DNA of 18,416 bases from Lautropia sp. SCN 70-15 (GCA_001724315.1 MEEC01000024.1:1-18416); one strand, 5' to 3'. Positions 1 to 7,654 are shown, counted from the stretch's first letter. A program made the numbers and translations. Notes: a model not told the origin generated them from the sequence alone.

Positions 1-1
1 G

Positions 2-397
2 ATCATGGCGGTCGTGTGGGTGCTCGGCATCTCGCGCGCGCCGACGCTGCCGCTGGCGCTCGGCGTGGTCGTGCTCACCGGCCTGTGCTTCGGCGCGATC
101 GGCCTGTGCTTCAACGCGCTGGCGCGCGGCTACGATTTCTTCACCTACTACTTCACGCTGATCATGACGCCGATGATCTTCCTGTCGGGCGTCTACTATC
201 CGGTGAGCGCGCTGCCCGACTGGCTGGCGCCGGTGGCGGGCGCCTTGCCGCTGGCCGCGGCGGTCGAGCTGGCCCGGCCGCTGGTCATCGGCGAGTGGCC
301 GCAGGACTGGTTGCGCCCGCTGGCGACCCTGCTGGGCTTCGCCGGCGGCGCGCTCTACCTGGCCCTGGTGCTCACCCGCCGCCGCTTCGCGGCCTGA
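2..397 (+). CDS. ABC-2 type transporter permease, C-terminal part (NodJ/YadH-like)
   Basis: This is the C-terminal 131 residues of an integral membrane permease; the 5' end lies outside the window. The reading frame is open from base 2, so the ATG at 5 is internal. Hydrophobic segments alternate with short loops. The run FLSGVYYPVSALPDWL followed by LPLAAAVELARPLVIG matches the region near the last membrane spans of NodJ-type ABC-2 permeases, which pair with a NodI-like ATPase to export polysaccharides, lipids or drugs. The gene ends in a short basic tail (TRRRFAA), probably cytoplasmic. An ATPase partner would be expected just upstream, outside the window. cutA follows after 25 bp, so the two may be co-transcribed. 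The family is fairly sure; the substrate cannot be inferred. Confidence 0.85.
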   Translation: MMAVVWVLGISRAPTLPLALGVVVLTGLCFGAIGLCFNALARGYDFFTYYFTLIMTPMIFLSGVYYPVSALPDWLAPVAGALPLAAAVELARPLVIGEWPQDWLRPLATLLGFAGGALYLALVLTRRRFAA

Positions 398-422
398 GGG
401 CCGCGCAACTGTCGAGGCTGCC

Positions 423-827
423 ATGACGACCGAATCCGGCGCTCCGGGCGCCGAACGCGAGCTTCCCAGGCCCCAGCCCGTGGGTGTGACGCCGCCCGAC
501 GGCCTGCTCCTCGCCCTCACCACGATCGGGTCGCGCGAGGAGGCCGAGTCCATCGCGCGGACCCTGCTCGACGAGCGGCTGGTGGCCTGCGCCAACCTGC
601 TGCCCGGCTGCCGCTCCCTCTACCTGTGGCAGGGCGCGCTCGAGGAGGCCGACGAAACGCTGGTGCTCTTCAAGACCACGCGCAACCGCTACCGGGCCTT
701 CGAGGAAAGGCTGCGCGCGCTGCACCCCTACGAGCTGCCCGAGATCGTGGCGCTGTCGCCCGACGCGGTGCTGCCGGCCTACGCGGCCTGGGTCATCGGC
801 GAGACGCGTCGGCGTCTGGCGCGATAG
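423..827 (+). CDS. cutA: CutA divalent-cation tolerance protein
   Basis: A 134-residue CutA1-family protein: a small trimeric ferredoxin-like fold protein tied genetically to copper and divalent-metal tolerance in E. coli, with an unsettled biochemical role. The core runs from about residue 26 (DGLLLALTTIGSREEAE) through ERLVACANLLPG, the W-x-G strand (LYLWQGALEE), LFKTTRNRY and HPYELPEIVAL, all typical of the family. About 25 N-terminal residues rich in Pro, Gly and Glu precede the core and make it longer than the 112-residue E. coli protein. The ATG is supported by a GAGG at 414-417, five bases upstream. Its last 35 bp overlap the convergent corA-family gene. Confidence 0.95.
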   Translation: MTTESGAPGAERELPRPQPVGVTPPDGLLLALTTIGSREEAESIARTLLDERLVACANLLPGCRSLYLWQGALEEADETLVLFKTTRNRYRAFEERLRALHPYELPEIVALSPDAVLPAYAAWVIGETRRRLAR

Positions 828-1947
828 CGCCCGGGCTCGCGCTCGCGGGGGATCGCGCCGCCGTTCGCCGCGCGGTCCGCCGCCTGCCGAAGAGGGCCGA
901 CTCGTGGATGTAGGCGCGCGCCCGGAACAGCGCCAGCAGGCCGACGCCGATGGCGGCCATCCCGGCCATCGTCCACCAGAACCCTGCCTCGGAGTGCAGG
1001 CCCGGGATGAACTCGAAGTTCATCCCGAAGATGCCGGTGATCAGGGTCAGCGGCAGGAAGACTGCCGTGATGGCGGTCAGCGTGCGCATCACCTCGTTGG
1101 TCCTGTGGGCGGTGGCCGAGAAGTGCAGCTGCACCGCGGTTTCCAGCGACGACTCCATTCGCCGCGCGTGGCCCAGCACCCGGTCGATGTGCGACACCAG
1201 GTCGCTGGTGCGCACCTGCAGCGCCTCGCTCAGCCCGGGCAGCCCCGGGCCGTCGCCGGCCGGCGCGGCACCCTGCGGTCCGTTGCGCTCGAGCCGCTCG
1301 TCGCGCCACTCCTGGATCGCGTCGAGCTGCTCCTCGCACAGGTCCTGCAGGCGGCCGGCTTCGCGGCGCGCCTCCAGCAAGGGATACCAGTCGCGAAAGG
1401 GCCGCCGCGGATCCAGCAGCTCTCGCTGCCGGCGCTCGAAGGCCTCGGCCAGCGGCTGGCGCAGCTCGAGGTAGCGGTCGACCATCGCGTTCAGGATGCG
1501 CAGCATCAGCTCCTCGGGCGCCGCGGGCGGCCGGCTGGCGGCGGCGCGCGAGCCCAGCAGGCGCTCGCGGGTCGAGGCGAAGGAGCGGCTGTCGGCCGCC
1601 CGCACCGTGACGAGCAGGCGGTCGAACAGGAAGAAGGTCGCGGGCCGGGTCTTCAGGCGCGGCACTTCGCCGCCGGCTGCCTGATCGGGCAGGGTGGCGA
1701 GGCTGCGGAACACGATCATCTCGTAGTCCGCGGTGGCGTCGAAGTACGAAGGGTGGTTCGGGTTCTCGGCGTCGAGCAGATGCGCCTCGAACACGCTCAC
1801 TCCGGTCAGCGCCTGCGCGGCGCCTGCCCAGGCCCGGGCCTCGTCGTGCGAGCAGTCGCACCACAGGAAGCCCGTCTCGGGCAGCCGGTCCGGCGCCTGC
1901 GCCAGCAGCGAGGCGCCGTCGGGGCGAACCGCGATGAAGTCGATCAT
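793..1947 (-). CDS. CorA-family divalent metal ion transporter (Mg/Co/Zn)
   Basis: A 384-residue two-TM metal channel or transporter of the CorA/ZntB family. The N-terminal half is the cytoplasmic alpha/beta funnel. A long helical region follows (about 140-285), then TM1 (about 288-307) ending in the diagnostic Gly-Met-Asn at 308-310, a short loop with Glu312 and Glu320, and TM2 (about 323-341). CorA proteins normally end soon after TM2. Here about 43 more residues follow, first Arg-rich, then Ala/Ser/Pro-rich, and the 3' end overlaps cutA by 35 bp. Whether it carries Mg2+, Co2+ or Zn2+ cannot be decided from sequence; I leave the symbol blank because corA and zntB are not separable here. The start is ATG with no clear Shine-Dalgarno, and it sits inside a 35-bp tandem duplication. 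Confidence 0.92.
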   Translation of the reverse strand: MIDFIAVRPDGASLLAQAPDRLPETGFLWCDCSHDEARAWAGAAQALTGVSVFEAHLLDAENPNHPSYFDATADYEMIVFRSLATLPDQAAGGEVPRLKTRPATFFLFDRLLVTVRAADSRSFASTRERLLGSRAAASRPPAAPEELMLRILNAMVDRYLELRQPLAEAFERRQRELLDPRRPFRDWYPLLEARREAGRLQDLCEEQLDAIQEWRDERLERNGPQGAAPAGDGPGLPGLSEALQVRTSDLVSHIDRVLGHARRMESSLETAVQLHFSATAHRTNEVMRTLTAITAVFLPLTLITGIFGMNFEFIPGLHSEAGFWWTMAGMAAIGVGLLALFRARAYIHESALFGRRRTARRTAARSPASASPGAIAPDADASRR

Positions 1948-1991
1948 CGTGCGCCGGGACGAGCCGCGAAGAGGCCGATCATCGTTCGCCG
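1922..1991 (-). repeat. 35-bp imperfect tandem duplication spanning the corA-family start codon
   Basis: Two adjacent 35-bp units, 1957-1991 and 1922-1956, match at 29 of 35 positions by hand alignment. Both contain CGATGATCG, so the gene's ATG (1945-1947) has an upstream twin at 1980-1982. The unit is not a multiple of three, so the upstream ATG opens a different frame: 12 codons (MIGLFAARPGAR) ending in a TGA at 1944-1946 that overlaps the real ATG as ATGA. The peptide resembles the authentic N-terminus MIDFIAVRPDGA, as expected from duplication of the gene's 5' end. Confidence 0.75.
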
Positions 1992-2013
1992 CGGCGGCGC
2001 CCGTCGCGGGGTG

Positions 2014-3029
<1,016 letters not shown>

Positions 3030-3033
<4 letters not shown>

Positions 3034-3734
3034 GGCGTCGGGTTCCTTGGAGTGCCTTGCTGCGTGTCTTCGCCTTGCTGCGCGTCTGCGTGGTCGCGCG
3101 CCGCGATCGCCTCGATCGCCTCGCCGAGCACCGCTTCGAGCCAGCCCCGGGCCTGCTCGAGGCCGAGCCCGGTGGTCGACGAGAACGCGAGCAGGGACAC
3201 CGGATTGGGCAGCCGCGCCTCGCGCAGGGCCGCCTCGACCGTGTCCAGCGCCTGGCGCTGCTGAGCGCGGCCGAGCTTGTCGGACTTGGTGAGGATGACC
3301 AGCACCGGCACGTCGGGGCGAATCCAGCGCAACAGGGCGCGATCGAGCTCGGTCACGCCGCGCCGGACGTCCATCACCAGGACCACCGCGCACAGCGCGT
3401 CGCGCACCTGCAGGTAGCGGCCGGCGAGCTGGTCCCACTCGCGCTTGACCTCGAGCGGCGCGGCGGCGAAGCCGTAGCCTGGCGTGTCCACGATCAGGGC
3501 GAGCGGGCGATCGAGCTTCTCGGGGCCCAGCGCGAAGCAGTTCAGCGCCTGGGTGCGGCCAGGGGTCTTGCTGGCGAAGGCGAGCCGGCGGCGCTGGCAC
3601 AGGGCGTTGATCGCCGACGACTTGCCGGCGTTCGAGCGGCCCACGAAGGCGACTTCGGGCAGCCCGTCGCGCGGCAGCTGGGCAAGCTTCGCGACGGTGG
3701 TGGCGAAGCGCGCGGTAGGCAGGAGGGAAGCCAC
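3030..3734 (-). CDS. engB: Ribosome biogenesis GTP-binding protein EngB/YihA/YsxC
   Basis: A 234-residue TrmE-Era-EngA-like GTPase that acts in assembly of the large ribosomal subunit. GTPase motifs appear in order: G1 GRSNAGKS at 32-39, a G2-region KTPGRTQ, G3 DTPG at 83-86, G4 TKSD at 149-152 and a G5-like FSS near 189-191. The start is GTG at 3732-3734; no in-frame ATG lies nearby upstream and the Shine-Dalgarno is weak. The gene shares four bases (ATGA) with hemB. The C-terminal tail of about 23 residues lies beyond the usual fold, is polar, and contains a tandem hexapeptide repeat. Transcription probably starts from the TACAAT box shared with the divergent cytochrome gene. Confidence 0.96.
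3055..3090 (-). repeat. 18-bp in-frame tandem repeat in the engB tail
   Basis: Units 3055-3072 and 3073-3090 match at 16 of 18 positions. They encode the adjacent hexapeptides ADAQQG and EDTQQG in the C-terminal tail of EngB. The length is a multiple of three, so copy-number change would lengthen or shorten the tail without a frameshift. Confidence 0.7.
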
Positions 3735-3767
3735 GTGCGAAGGAGTCCGGCGAGTGCCCCCCGCAGA

Positions 3768-3797
3768 TTGGGGCGGCGGCGGGGCCTATTGTACAAT
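3768..3797. promoter_or_regulatory. Divergent engB / cytochrome c4 promoter with a palindromic -10 box
   Basis: ATTGTACAAT at 3788-3797 is a perfect 10-bp palindrome and gives a TACAAT -10 hexamer (5/6 to consensus) on each strand: 3792-3797 on plus, 3793-3788 on minus. It is a rare AT-rich island in GC-rich DNA and sits between the divergent starts. On plus, a weak -35 (TTGGGG, 3768-3773) lies 18 bp upstream. On minus the -35 is poor (GCTGGC, 3816-3811, spacing 17). Predicted leaders are roughly 45 nt (engB) and 73 nt (cytochrome). The -10 elements are seen; promoter activity is inferred. Confidence 0.6.
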
Positions 3798-3877
3798 CCA
3801 GCGTTTGCGGGCCAGCCCCGCCGTGGCACGTGGCCGCGGCCGGTCGGGTCCTCGTCATTGCCTTTCCGGGTCAACTC

Positions 3878-4504
3878 ATGCTTCGTACCAGCATCGTCGT
3901 CGCAGTCGCGTTTGCCGCTCCGCTGGCCGTCCAGGCCCAGAACACCAAGCCCGATCCTGCGCAGGGGCGCAAGACCGCCGAAACGGTCTGCGCAGCCTGC
4001 CACGGCGCAGACGGCAACAGCAGCACCCCTGCCAACCCGAACCTCGCCGGCCAGCACTACGACTACCTGTACAAGCAGCTCGCCAACTTCAAGGTGAAGG
4101 AAGGCGCCAAGCAGGCCGAGCGCGCCAACGCGGTCATGGCCGGCTTCGCCGCCATGCTCTCCGAGGCCGACATGCGCAACGTGTCCGCCTGGTACGCGTC
4201 GCAGAAGCTCAAGCCGGCGGCGGCCAAGAACAAGGACCTGGTCGAGCTGGGCCAGAAGATCTATCGCGCGGGCATCGCCGACAAGGGCGTGCCGGCCTGC
4301 TCGGGTTGCCACAGCCCGAACGGCGCGGGCATGCCGGCCCAGTATCCGCGGCTGCAGGGCCAGTACGCCGAGTACACCGAGGCCCAGCTGGTCGCCTTCC
4401 GCCAGGGCGAGCGCCTGAACAGCGCGCAGATGAGCGCGATCGCGGCCCGGATGTCCGACCGCGAGATCAAGGCCGTCTCCGACTACATCGCCGGCCTGCG
4501 GTAA
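3878..4504 (+). CDS. Diheme cytochrome c4, periplasmic
   Basis: A 208-residue secreted c-type cytochrome made of two homologous monoheme domains. The N-terminal signal peptide (to about residue 20, AVQA|QN) directs it to the periplasm. Heme-binding motifs are CAACH at 38-42 and CSGCH at 141-145. Likely axial methionines are Met87 (AVMAGFAAML) and Met185 (AQMSAIAARM). The mature length of about 188 residues suits cytochrome c4, an electron donor to terminal oxidases or other periplasmic acceptors. I chose the ATG at 3878 because the signal peptide begins there; an in-frame GTG at 3830 would add 16 residues ahead of it. The gene is divergent from engB and upstream of msrP, from which it is separated by a hairpin. 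Confidence 0.95.
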   Translation: MLRTSIVVAVAFAAPLAVQAQNTKPDPAQGRKTAETVCAACHGADGNSSTPANPNLAGQHYDYLYKQLANFKVKEGAKQAERANAVMAGFAAMLSEADMRNVSAWYASQKLKPAAAKNKDLVELGQKIYRAGIADKGVPACSGCHSPNGAGMPAQYPRLQGQYAEYTEAQLVAFRQGERLNSAQMSAIAARMSDREIKAVSDYIAGLR

Positions 4505-4514
4505 GCTCGCCCCG

Positions 4515-4536
4515 TTCACCGCGACCTCGCGGTGAA
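4515..4536 (+). promoter_or_regulatory. Hairpin between the cytochrome c4 gene and msrP, touching the msrP RBS
   Basis: TTCACCGCG (4515-4523) and CGCGGTGAA (4528-4536) form a perfect 9-bp stem with a 4-nt loop, starting 11 bp after the cytochrome stop. No T-tract follows, so a classical intrinsic terminator is unlikely. The right arm shares its last two bases with the msrP Shine-Dalgarno AAGGAGG (4535-4541), so the stem could limit ribosome access or act as an mRNA 3'-end stabiliser. Confidence 0.55.
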
Positions 4537-4546
4537 GGAGGGTGTC

Positions 4547-5533
4547 ATGCTTGTCCGCTTCGCTCACCGGAACGACCCGCTCGCTTCGGAAATCACCCCG
4601 CAGACGGTCTATCGCGGCCGCCGCGACATCCTGAAGGCCGCCGCGCTGGCGGCCGGCTCGGGCGCGCTGGCCGGGCTTCCTTCCGCGACGCTCGCCGCGC
4701 CGCTGGCGCCCCCCGCATCGAGCGCCGCGCCGCGGCTGTCCGCCGCCACCAGCCCGCTCTCGACCGCCGAGCCGCCGACGCCCTACAAGGACGTCACCGG
4801 CTACAACAACTTCTACGAGTTCGGCACCGACAAGGACGATCCCGCGCGCTACGCGAAGTCGCTGAAGACGCGGCCGTGGACGGTCGTGGTCGAAGGCGAG
4901 GTCGCGAAGCCGCGCATGTTCGGCATCGACGAGCTGATGAAGCTCGCTCCCCTCGAGGAGCGCATCTACCGGATGCGCTGCGTCGAGGGCTGGTCGATGG
5001 TCATTCCCTGGATCGGTTATCCGCTGTCGGCGCTGATCGAGCAGGTCCAGCCCACCGGCAACGCGAAGTACATCGAGTTCTACACGCTGGCCGATCCGAA
5101 GCAGATGCCCGGCCTGTCGTCGTCGGTGCTCGCCTGGCCCTATGTCGAAGGGCTCCGCATGGACGAGGCGATGCACCCGCTCACGCTGCTCACGCTGGGC
5201 CTCTACGGCGAGGTGCTGCCGAACCAGAACGGCGCGCCGGTGCGCATGGTCGTGCCCTGGAAGTACGGCTTCAAGAGCGGCAAGTCGATCGTGAAGATCC
5301 GCTTCGTCGAGAAGCAGCCGGTCACCAGCTGGTACCGCGCCGCGCCGCACGAGTACGGCTTCTACTCGAACGTGAATCCCGAGGTCGCGCATCCGCGCTG
5401 GTCGCAGGCCAGCGAGCGGCGCATCGGCGAGGACGGCTTCCTCCAGCGCAAGCGTCCCACGCTGATGTTCAACGGCTATGCGGACCAGGTCGCTTCGCTC
5501 TACGCCGGCATGGACCTGCGCAAGAACTTCTGA
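4547..5533 (+). CDS. msrP: Periplasmic methionine-sulfoxide reductase catalytic subunit MsrP (YedY)
   Basis: A 328-residue molybdopterin enzyme that reduces methionine sulfoxide in oxidised envelope proteins, with electrons from MsrQ. The N-terminus carries a Tat signal: twin Arg in GRRDILK at about residues 25-31, then an Ala-rich h-region. A linker rich in Ala, Ser and Pro leads to the catalytic domain, which begins near VTGYNNFYEFGTDKDDPA. The molybdenum-ligating Cys145 lies in YRMRCVEGWSMVIPWIG. NGAPVRMVVPWKYGFKSGKS and HPRWSQASERRIG are strongly conserved against E. coli MsrP. The ATG at 4547 was preferred over an in-frame GTG at 4532 because AAGGAGG (4535-4541) is well placed for it. 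The stop overlaps the msrQ start as TGATG. Confidence 0.97.
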   Translation: MLVRFAHRNDPLASEITPQTVYRGRRDILKAAALAAGSGALAGLPSATLAAPLAPPASSAAPRLSAATSPLSTAEPPTPYKDVTGYNNFYEFGTDKDDPARYAKSLKTRPWTVVVEGEVAKPRMFGIDELMKLAPLEERIYRMRCVEGWSMVIPWIGYPLSALIEQVQPTGNAKYIEFYTLADPKQMPGLSSSVLAWPYVEGLRMDEAMHPLTLLTLGLYGEVLPNQNGAPVRMVVPWKYGFKSGKSIVKIRFVEKQPVTSWYRAAPHEYGFYSNVNPEVAHPRWSQASERRIGEDGFLQRKRPTLMFNGYADQVASLYAGMDLRKNF

Positions 5534-6132
5534 TGGCCCCCCGGGCCGGCCTGCCGCGCTGGCTGAAGCCGGCGGTCTTCCTGCTGTCGCTGCTGCCGCT
5601 GGCCCGGCTGTTCCTGCTCGGCTTCGCCGGCGAGCTCGGCGCCAACCCGGTCGAGTTCGTGACCCGCTCCACCGGCACCTGGGCGCTGGTCATGCTCTGC
5701 CTCACGCTGGCGGTCACGCCGCTGCGACGGCTGAGCGGCTGGAACGCGCTGGTGAGGCTGCGCCGGATGCTGGGCCTGTTCGCCTTCTTCTACGCGTCGC
5801 TGCACTTCACCGTGTTCCTGTGGCTGGAGCACTGGTTCGACGTGGCGGCCATGCTGCTCGACGTGCTCGAGCGGCCCTTCGTGACCGCCGGCTTCCTGGC
5901 CTTCCTGCTGATGCTGCCGCTGGCCGCCACCTCCACCCAGGCGATGGTCAGGCGGCTGGGCTCGCGCTGGCAGGCGCTGCACCGGCTGGTCTACCTGATC
6001 GCGCCCCTGGCGGTGCTGCACTTCTGGTGGCACAAGGCCGGCAAGAACGACTTCGGCGAGCCGGCCTTCTACGGGGCGGTGGTCGCGCTGCTGCTGGCCG
6101 CGCGGCTGGTCGACCGGCGGCGCGGGCGCTGA
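5533..6132 (+). CDS. msrQ: Heme-binding membrane subunit MsrQ (YedZ)
   Basis: A 199-residue polytopic membrane protein of the ferric-reductase-like family. It binds heme b and passes quinone- or flavin-derived electrons to periplasmic MsrP. About six hydrophobic spans are visible from KPAVFLLSLLPLARLFLLGF to the C-terminal ALLLAARL. Candidate heme-ligating histidines are His91 (YASLHFTVFLW), His150 (ALHRLVYLI) and His163 (VLHFWWH). The length is close to the 211 residues of E. coli YedZ. The ATG shares one base with the msrP stop (TGATG), typical of translational coupling of a two-subunit enzyme. It converges on lysA with only 15 bp between the stop codons. Confidence 0.96.
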   Translation: MAPRAGLPRWLKPAVFLLSLLPLARLFLLGFAGELGANPVEFVTRSTGTWALVMLCLTLAVTPLRRLSGWNALVRLRRMLGLFAFFYASLHFTVFLWLEHWFDVAAMLLDVLERPFVTAGFLAFLLMLPLAATSTQAMVRRLGSRWQALHRLVYLIAPLAVLHFWWHKAGKNDFGEPAFYGAVVALLLAARLVDRRRGR

Positions 6133-6134
6133 AC

Positions 6135-6175
6135 CCGGCTGCCGAATTCAGCCCGCGAGCTCGTCGGGCAGCCGG
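6135..6175. terminator. Inverted repeat at the msrQ/lysA convergent junction
   Basis: CCGGCTGCC (6135-6143) and GGCAGCCGG (6167-6175) are perfect 9-bp arms around a 23-nt loop, lying over the end of lysA and just beyond the msrQ stop. A shorter inner pairing (GCCCG/CGGGC) competes. No T-tract follows on either strand. It could slow polymerases arriving from both sides, but the right arm also encodes LysA residues, so chance or coding constraint may explain it. Confidence 0.3.
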
Positions 6176-7422
6176 CGTTCGTGGGCGAACAGGTCCTCGA
6201 CGCCCTCGCGCTCGCGCACCAGCACCGCCTTGTCGCCGCTGACCAGCACCTCGGCGCCGCGCGGCCGGGTGTTGTAGTTCGAACTCATCGCCATGCCGTA
6301 GGCGCCGGCCGACATGATCGCGAGCAGGTCGCCCTCGCCGATGGCGAGCCGGCGCCCCCGGGCGAGCCAGTCGCCCGATTCGCAGACCGGGCCGACCACG
6401 TCCCAGGCGGCGGCCTCGCGCGGCGCCGAGGCGTCGACCGGCAGCACGTCGTGCCAGGCCTCGTAGAGCGAGGGGCGCATCAGGTCGTTCATCGCGGCGT
6501 CTACGATTGCGAAGCGCCGGTCGGCGTTCGTCTTCAGGTACTCGACGCGGGTCAGCAGCACGCCGGCGTTGCCCACGATCGAGCGGCCGAACTCGAACAG
6601 CACCTCGAACTCGCGGCCGCGCGGATGGCGGTCGAGCCGCTCGAACACCGCCTGAAGCAACGCGGCGCGCGAGGGCGGGGTCTCGTCGTCGTAGCGGATG
6701 CCCAGCCCGCCGCCGAGATCGAGGTGCTTCAGCGCGATGCCCGCGGCCGCGAGCGTGTCGACCAGTTCGAGCACCTTGTCGAGCGCGGCCAGGAAAGGCT
6801 CGATCGTGGTGATCTGCGAGCCGATGTGGCAATCGATGCCGAGCACGTCGAGGTTCGGCAGCGAGGCGGCCAGCCGGTACACGCGCAGGGCTTCCTCGTG
6901 CGCGATGCCGAACTTGTTTTCGCGCAGGCCGGTGGAGATGTAGGGGTGGGTGCCCGCGTCGACGTCGGGGTTCACGCGCAGCGAGACCGGCGCCCGCCGT
7001 CCGAGCGCACCGGCGACCTCGTCCAGCCGCCGCAGCTCGCTCTCCGATTCGACGTTGAAGCAGCGCACGCCGACCTCGAGCGCGCGTTGCATCTCCGCGC
7101 GCGTCTTGCCGACGCCGGAGAACACGATCCGCGAGGCGTCGCCGCCGGCGGTCAGCACCCGTTCGAGCTCGCCGCCCGACACGATGTCGAAGCCCGCGCC
7201 GCGCCGGGCGAGCAGGTCGACGATCGCCAGGTTGGAGTTCGCCTTCAGCGCGTAGCAGACGAGCACCTTGCGGCCGGCCGCCGCACCCGCGAATTCGTCG
7301 AAGGCCGAGGCGATGGCCGCCTTCGAATAGACCCACGTGGGCGTGCCGAAGCGCTCGGCGATGTCGGCAAGCGCGACGTCTTCGGCCAGCAGCCGATGCT
7401 GGCGGTAGTGGAAGGCTTCCAT
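6148..7422 (-). CDS. lysA: Diaminopimelate decarboxylase
   Basis: A 424-residue PLP enzyme of alanine-racemase fold type III that decarboxylates meso-diaminopimelate to L-lysine, the last step of the pathway. The PLP Schiff-base residue is Lys60 in CYALKANSN. Other family marks are HIGSQI, the phosphate-binding LDLGGGLGIRY, the active-site Cys347 in GPVCESGDWL, and GAYGMAMSSNYN near the C-terminus. Family length is 415-425 residues. I chose the ATG at 7420-7422, where MEAFHYRQHRLLAEDVAL begins as in homologues. The frame stays open upstream, but that part overlaps lptM in another frame and has no lysA similarity. The start lies 10 bp after the lptM stop and has no clear Shine-Dalgarno, so it is probably co-translated from an lptM-lysA message. 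Confidence 0.97.
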   Translation of the reverse strand: MEAFHYRQHRLLAEDVALADIAERFGTPTWVYSKAAIASAFDEFAGAAAGRKVLVCYALKANSNLAIVDLLARRGAGFDIVSGGELERVLTAGGDASRIVFSGVGKTRAEMQRALEVGVRCFNVESESELRRLDEVAGALGRRAPVSLRVNPDVDAGTHPYISTGLRENKFGIAHEEALRVYRLAASLPNLDVLGIDCHIGSQITTIEPFLAALDKVLELVDTLAAAGIALKHLDLGGGLGIRYDDETPPSRAALLQAVFERLDRHPRGREFEVLFEFGRSIVGNAGVLLTRVEYLKTNADRRFAIVDAAMNDLMRPSLYEAWHDVLPVDASAPREAAAWDVVGPVCESGDWLARGRRLAIGEGDLLAIMSAGAYGMAMSSNYNTRPRGAEVLVSGDKAVLVREREGVEDLFAHERRLPDELAG

Positions 7423-7432
7423 GGCGATGGGG

Positions 7433-7648
7433 TCAGGATCGAGGAGAGGGGGGGCGCGGCAAGACGGCGTGGACCGGTCCGGGATCGGGCGACTGCGAAA
7501 GACGCTTCTTGGGCGGCGGCTGGTCGGGCAGGTAGAGCGGCCCGCGCTGCCCGCAGCCGGCGAGCAATGTCGCGCCCGCGAGCGCGGCCAGGATCGCGCA
7601 GCGCAGCGGGCGAACCCGAGAAAGACGCCCTGGATTCGCGAAGTCCAC
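7433..7648 (-). CDS. lptM: LptM-type small lipoprotein (YifL)
   Basis: A 71-residue lipoprotein. The signal peptide (RPLRCAILAALAGATLLAGC) ends in a lipobox with lipidated Cys32, directly followed by GQRGPLYLP, the near-invariant N-terminal signature of LptM. In E. coli, LptM binds the outer-membrane LPS translocon LptD/LptE and promotes its oxidative maturation. The rest is Pro-rich and probably disordered. The only usable start is GTG at 7646-7648, because an in-frame TAG lies three codons upstream. No Shine-Dalgarno is visible. A position just upstream of lysA is usual for this family in proteobacteria. Confidence 0.88.
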   Translation of the reverse strand: MDFANPGRLSRVRPLRCAILAALAGATLLAGCGQRGPLYLPDQPPPKKRLSQSPDPGPVHAVLPRPPSPRS

Positions 7649-7654
7649 GAAGGC

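Noticed and set aside
3822..3840. TGGCAC-like half of a sigma-54 promoter upstream of the cytochrome c4 gene
   Set aside because: The downstream GC/TTGC element is missing at the required spacing.
3830..3877. Upstream in-frame GTG start for the cytochrome c4 gene
   Set aside because: It would put 16 mostly non-basic residues before a complete signal peptide that begins at the ATG at 3878.
3542..5392. 616-codon open frame on the minus strand opposite the cytochrome c4 gene and msrP
   Set aside because: The plus strand encodes two heme motifs, a Tat signal and the molybdenum-site Cys. The antisense frame has no family features.
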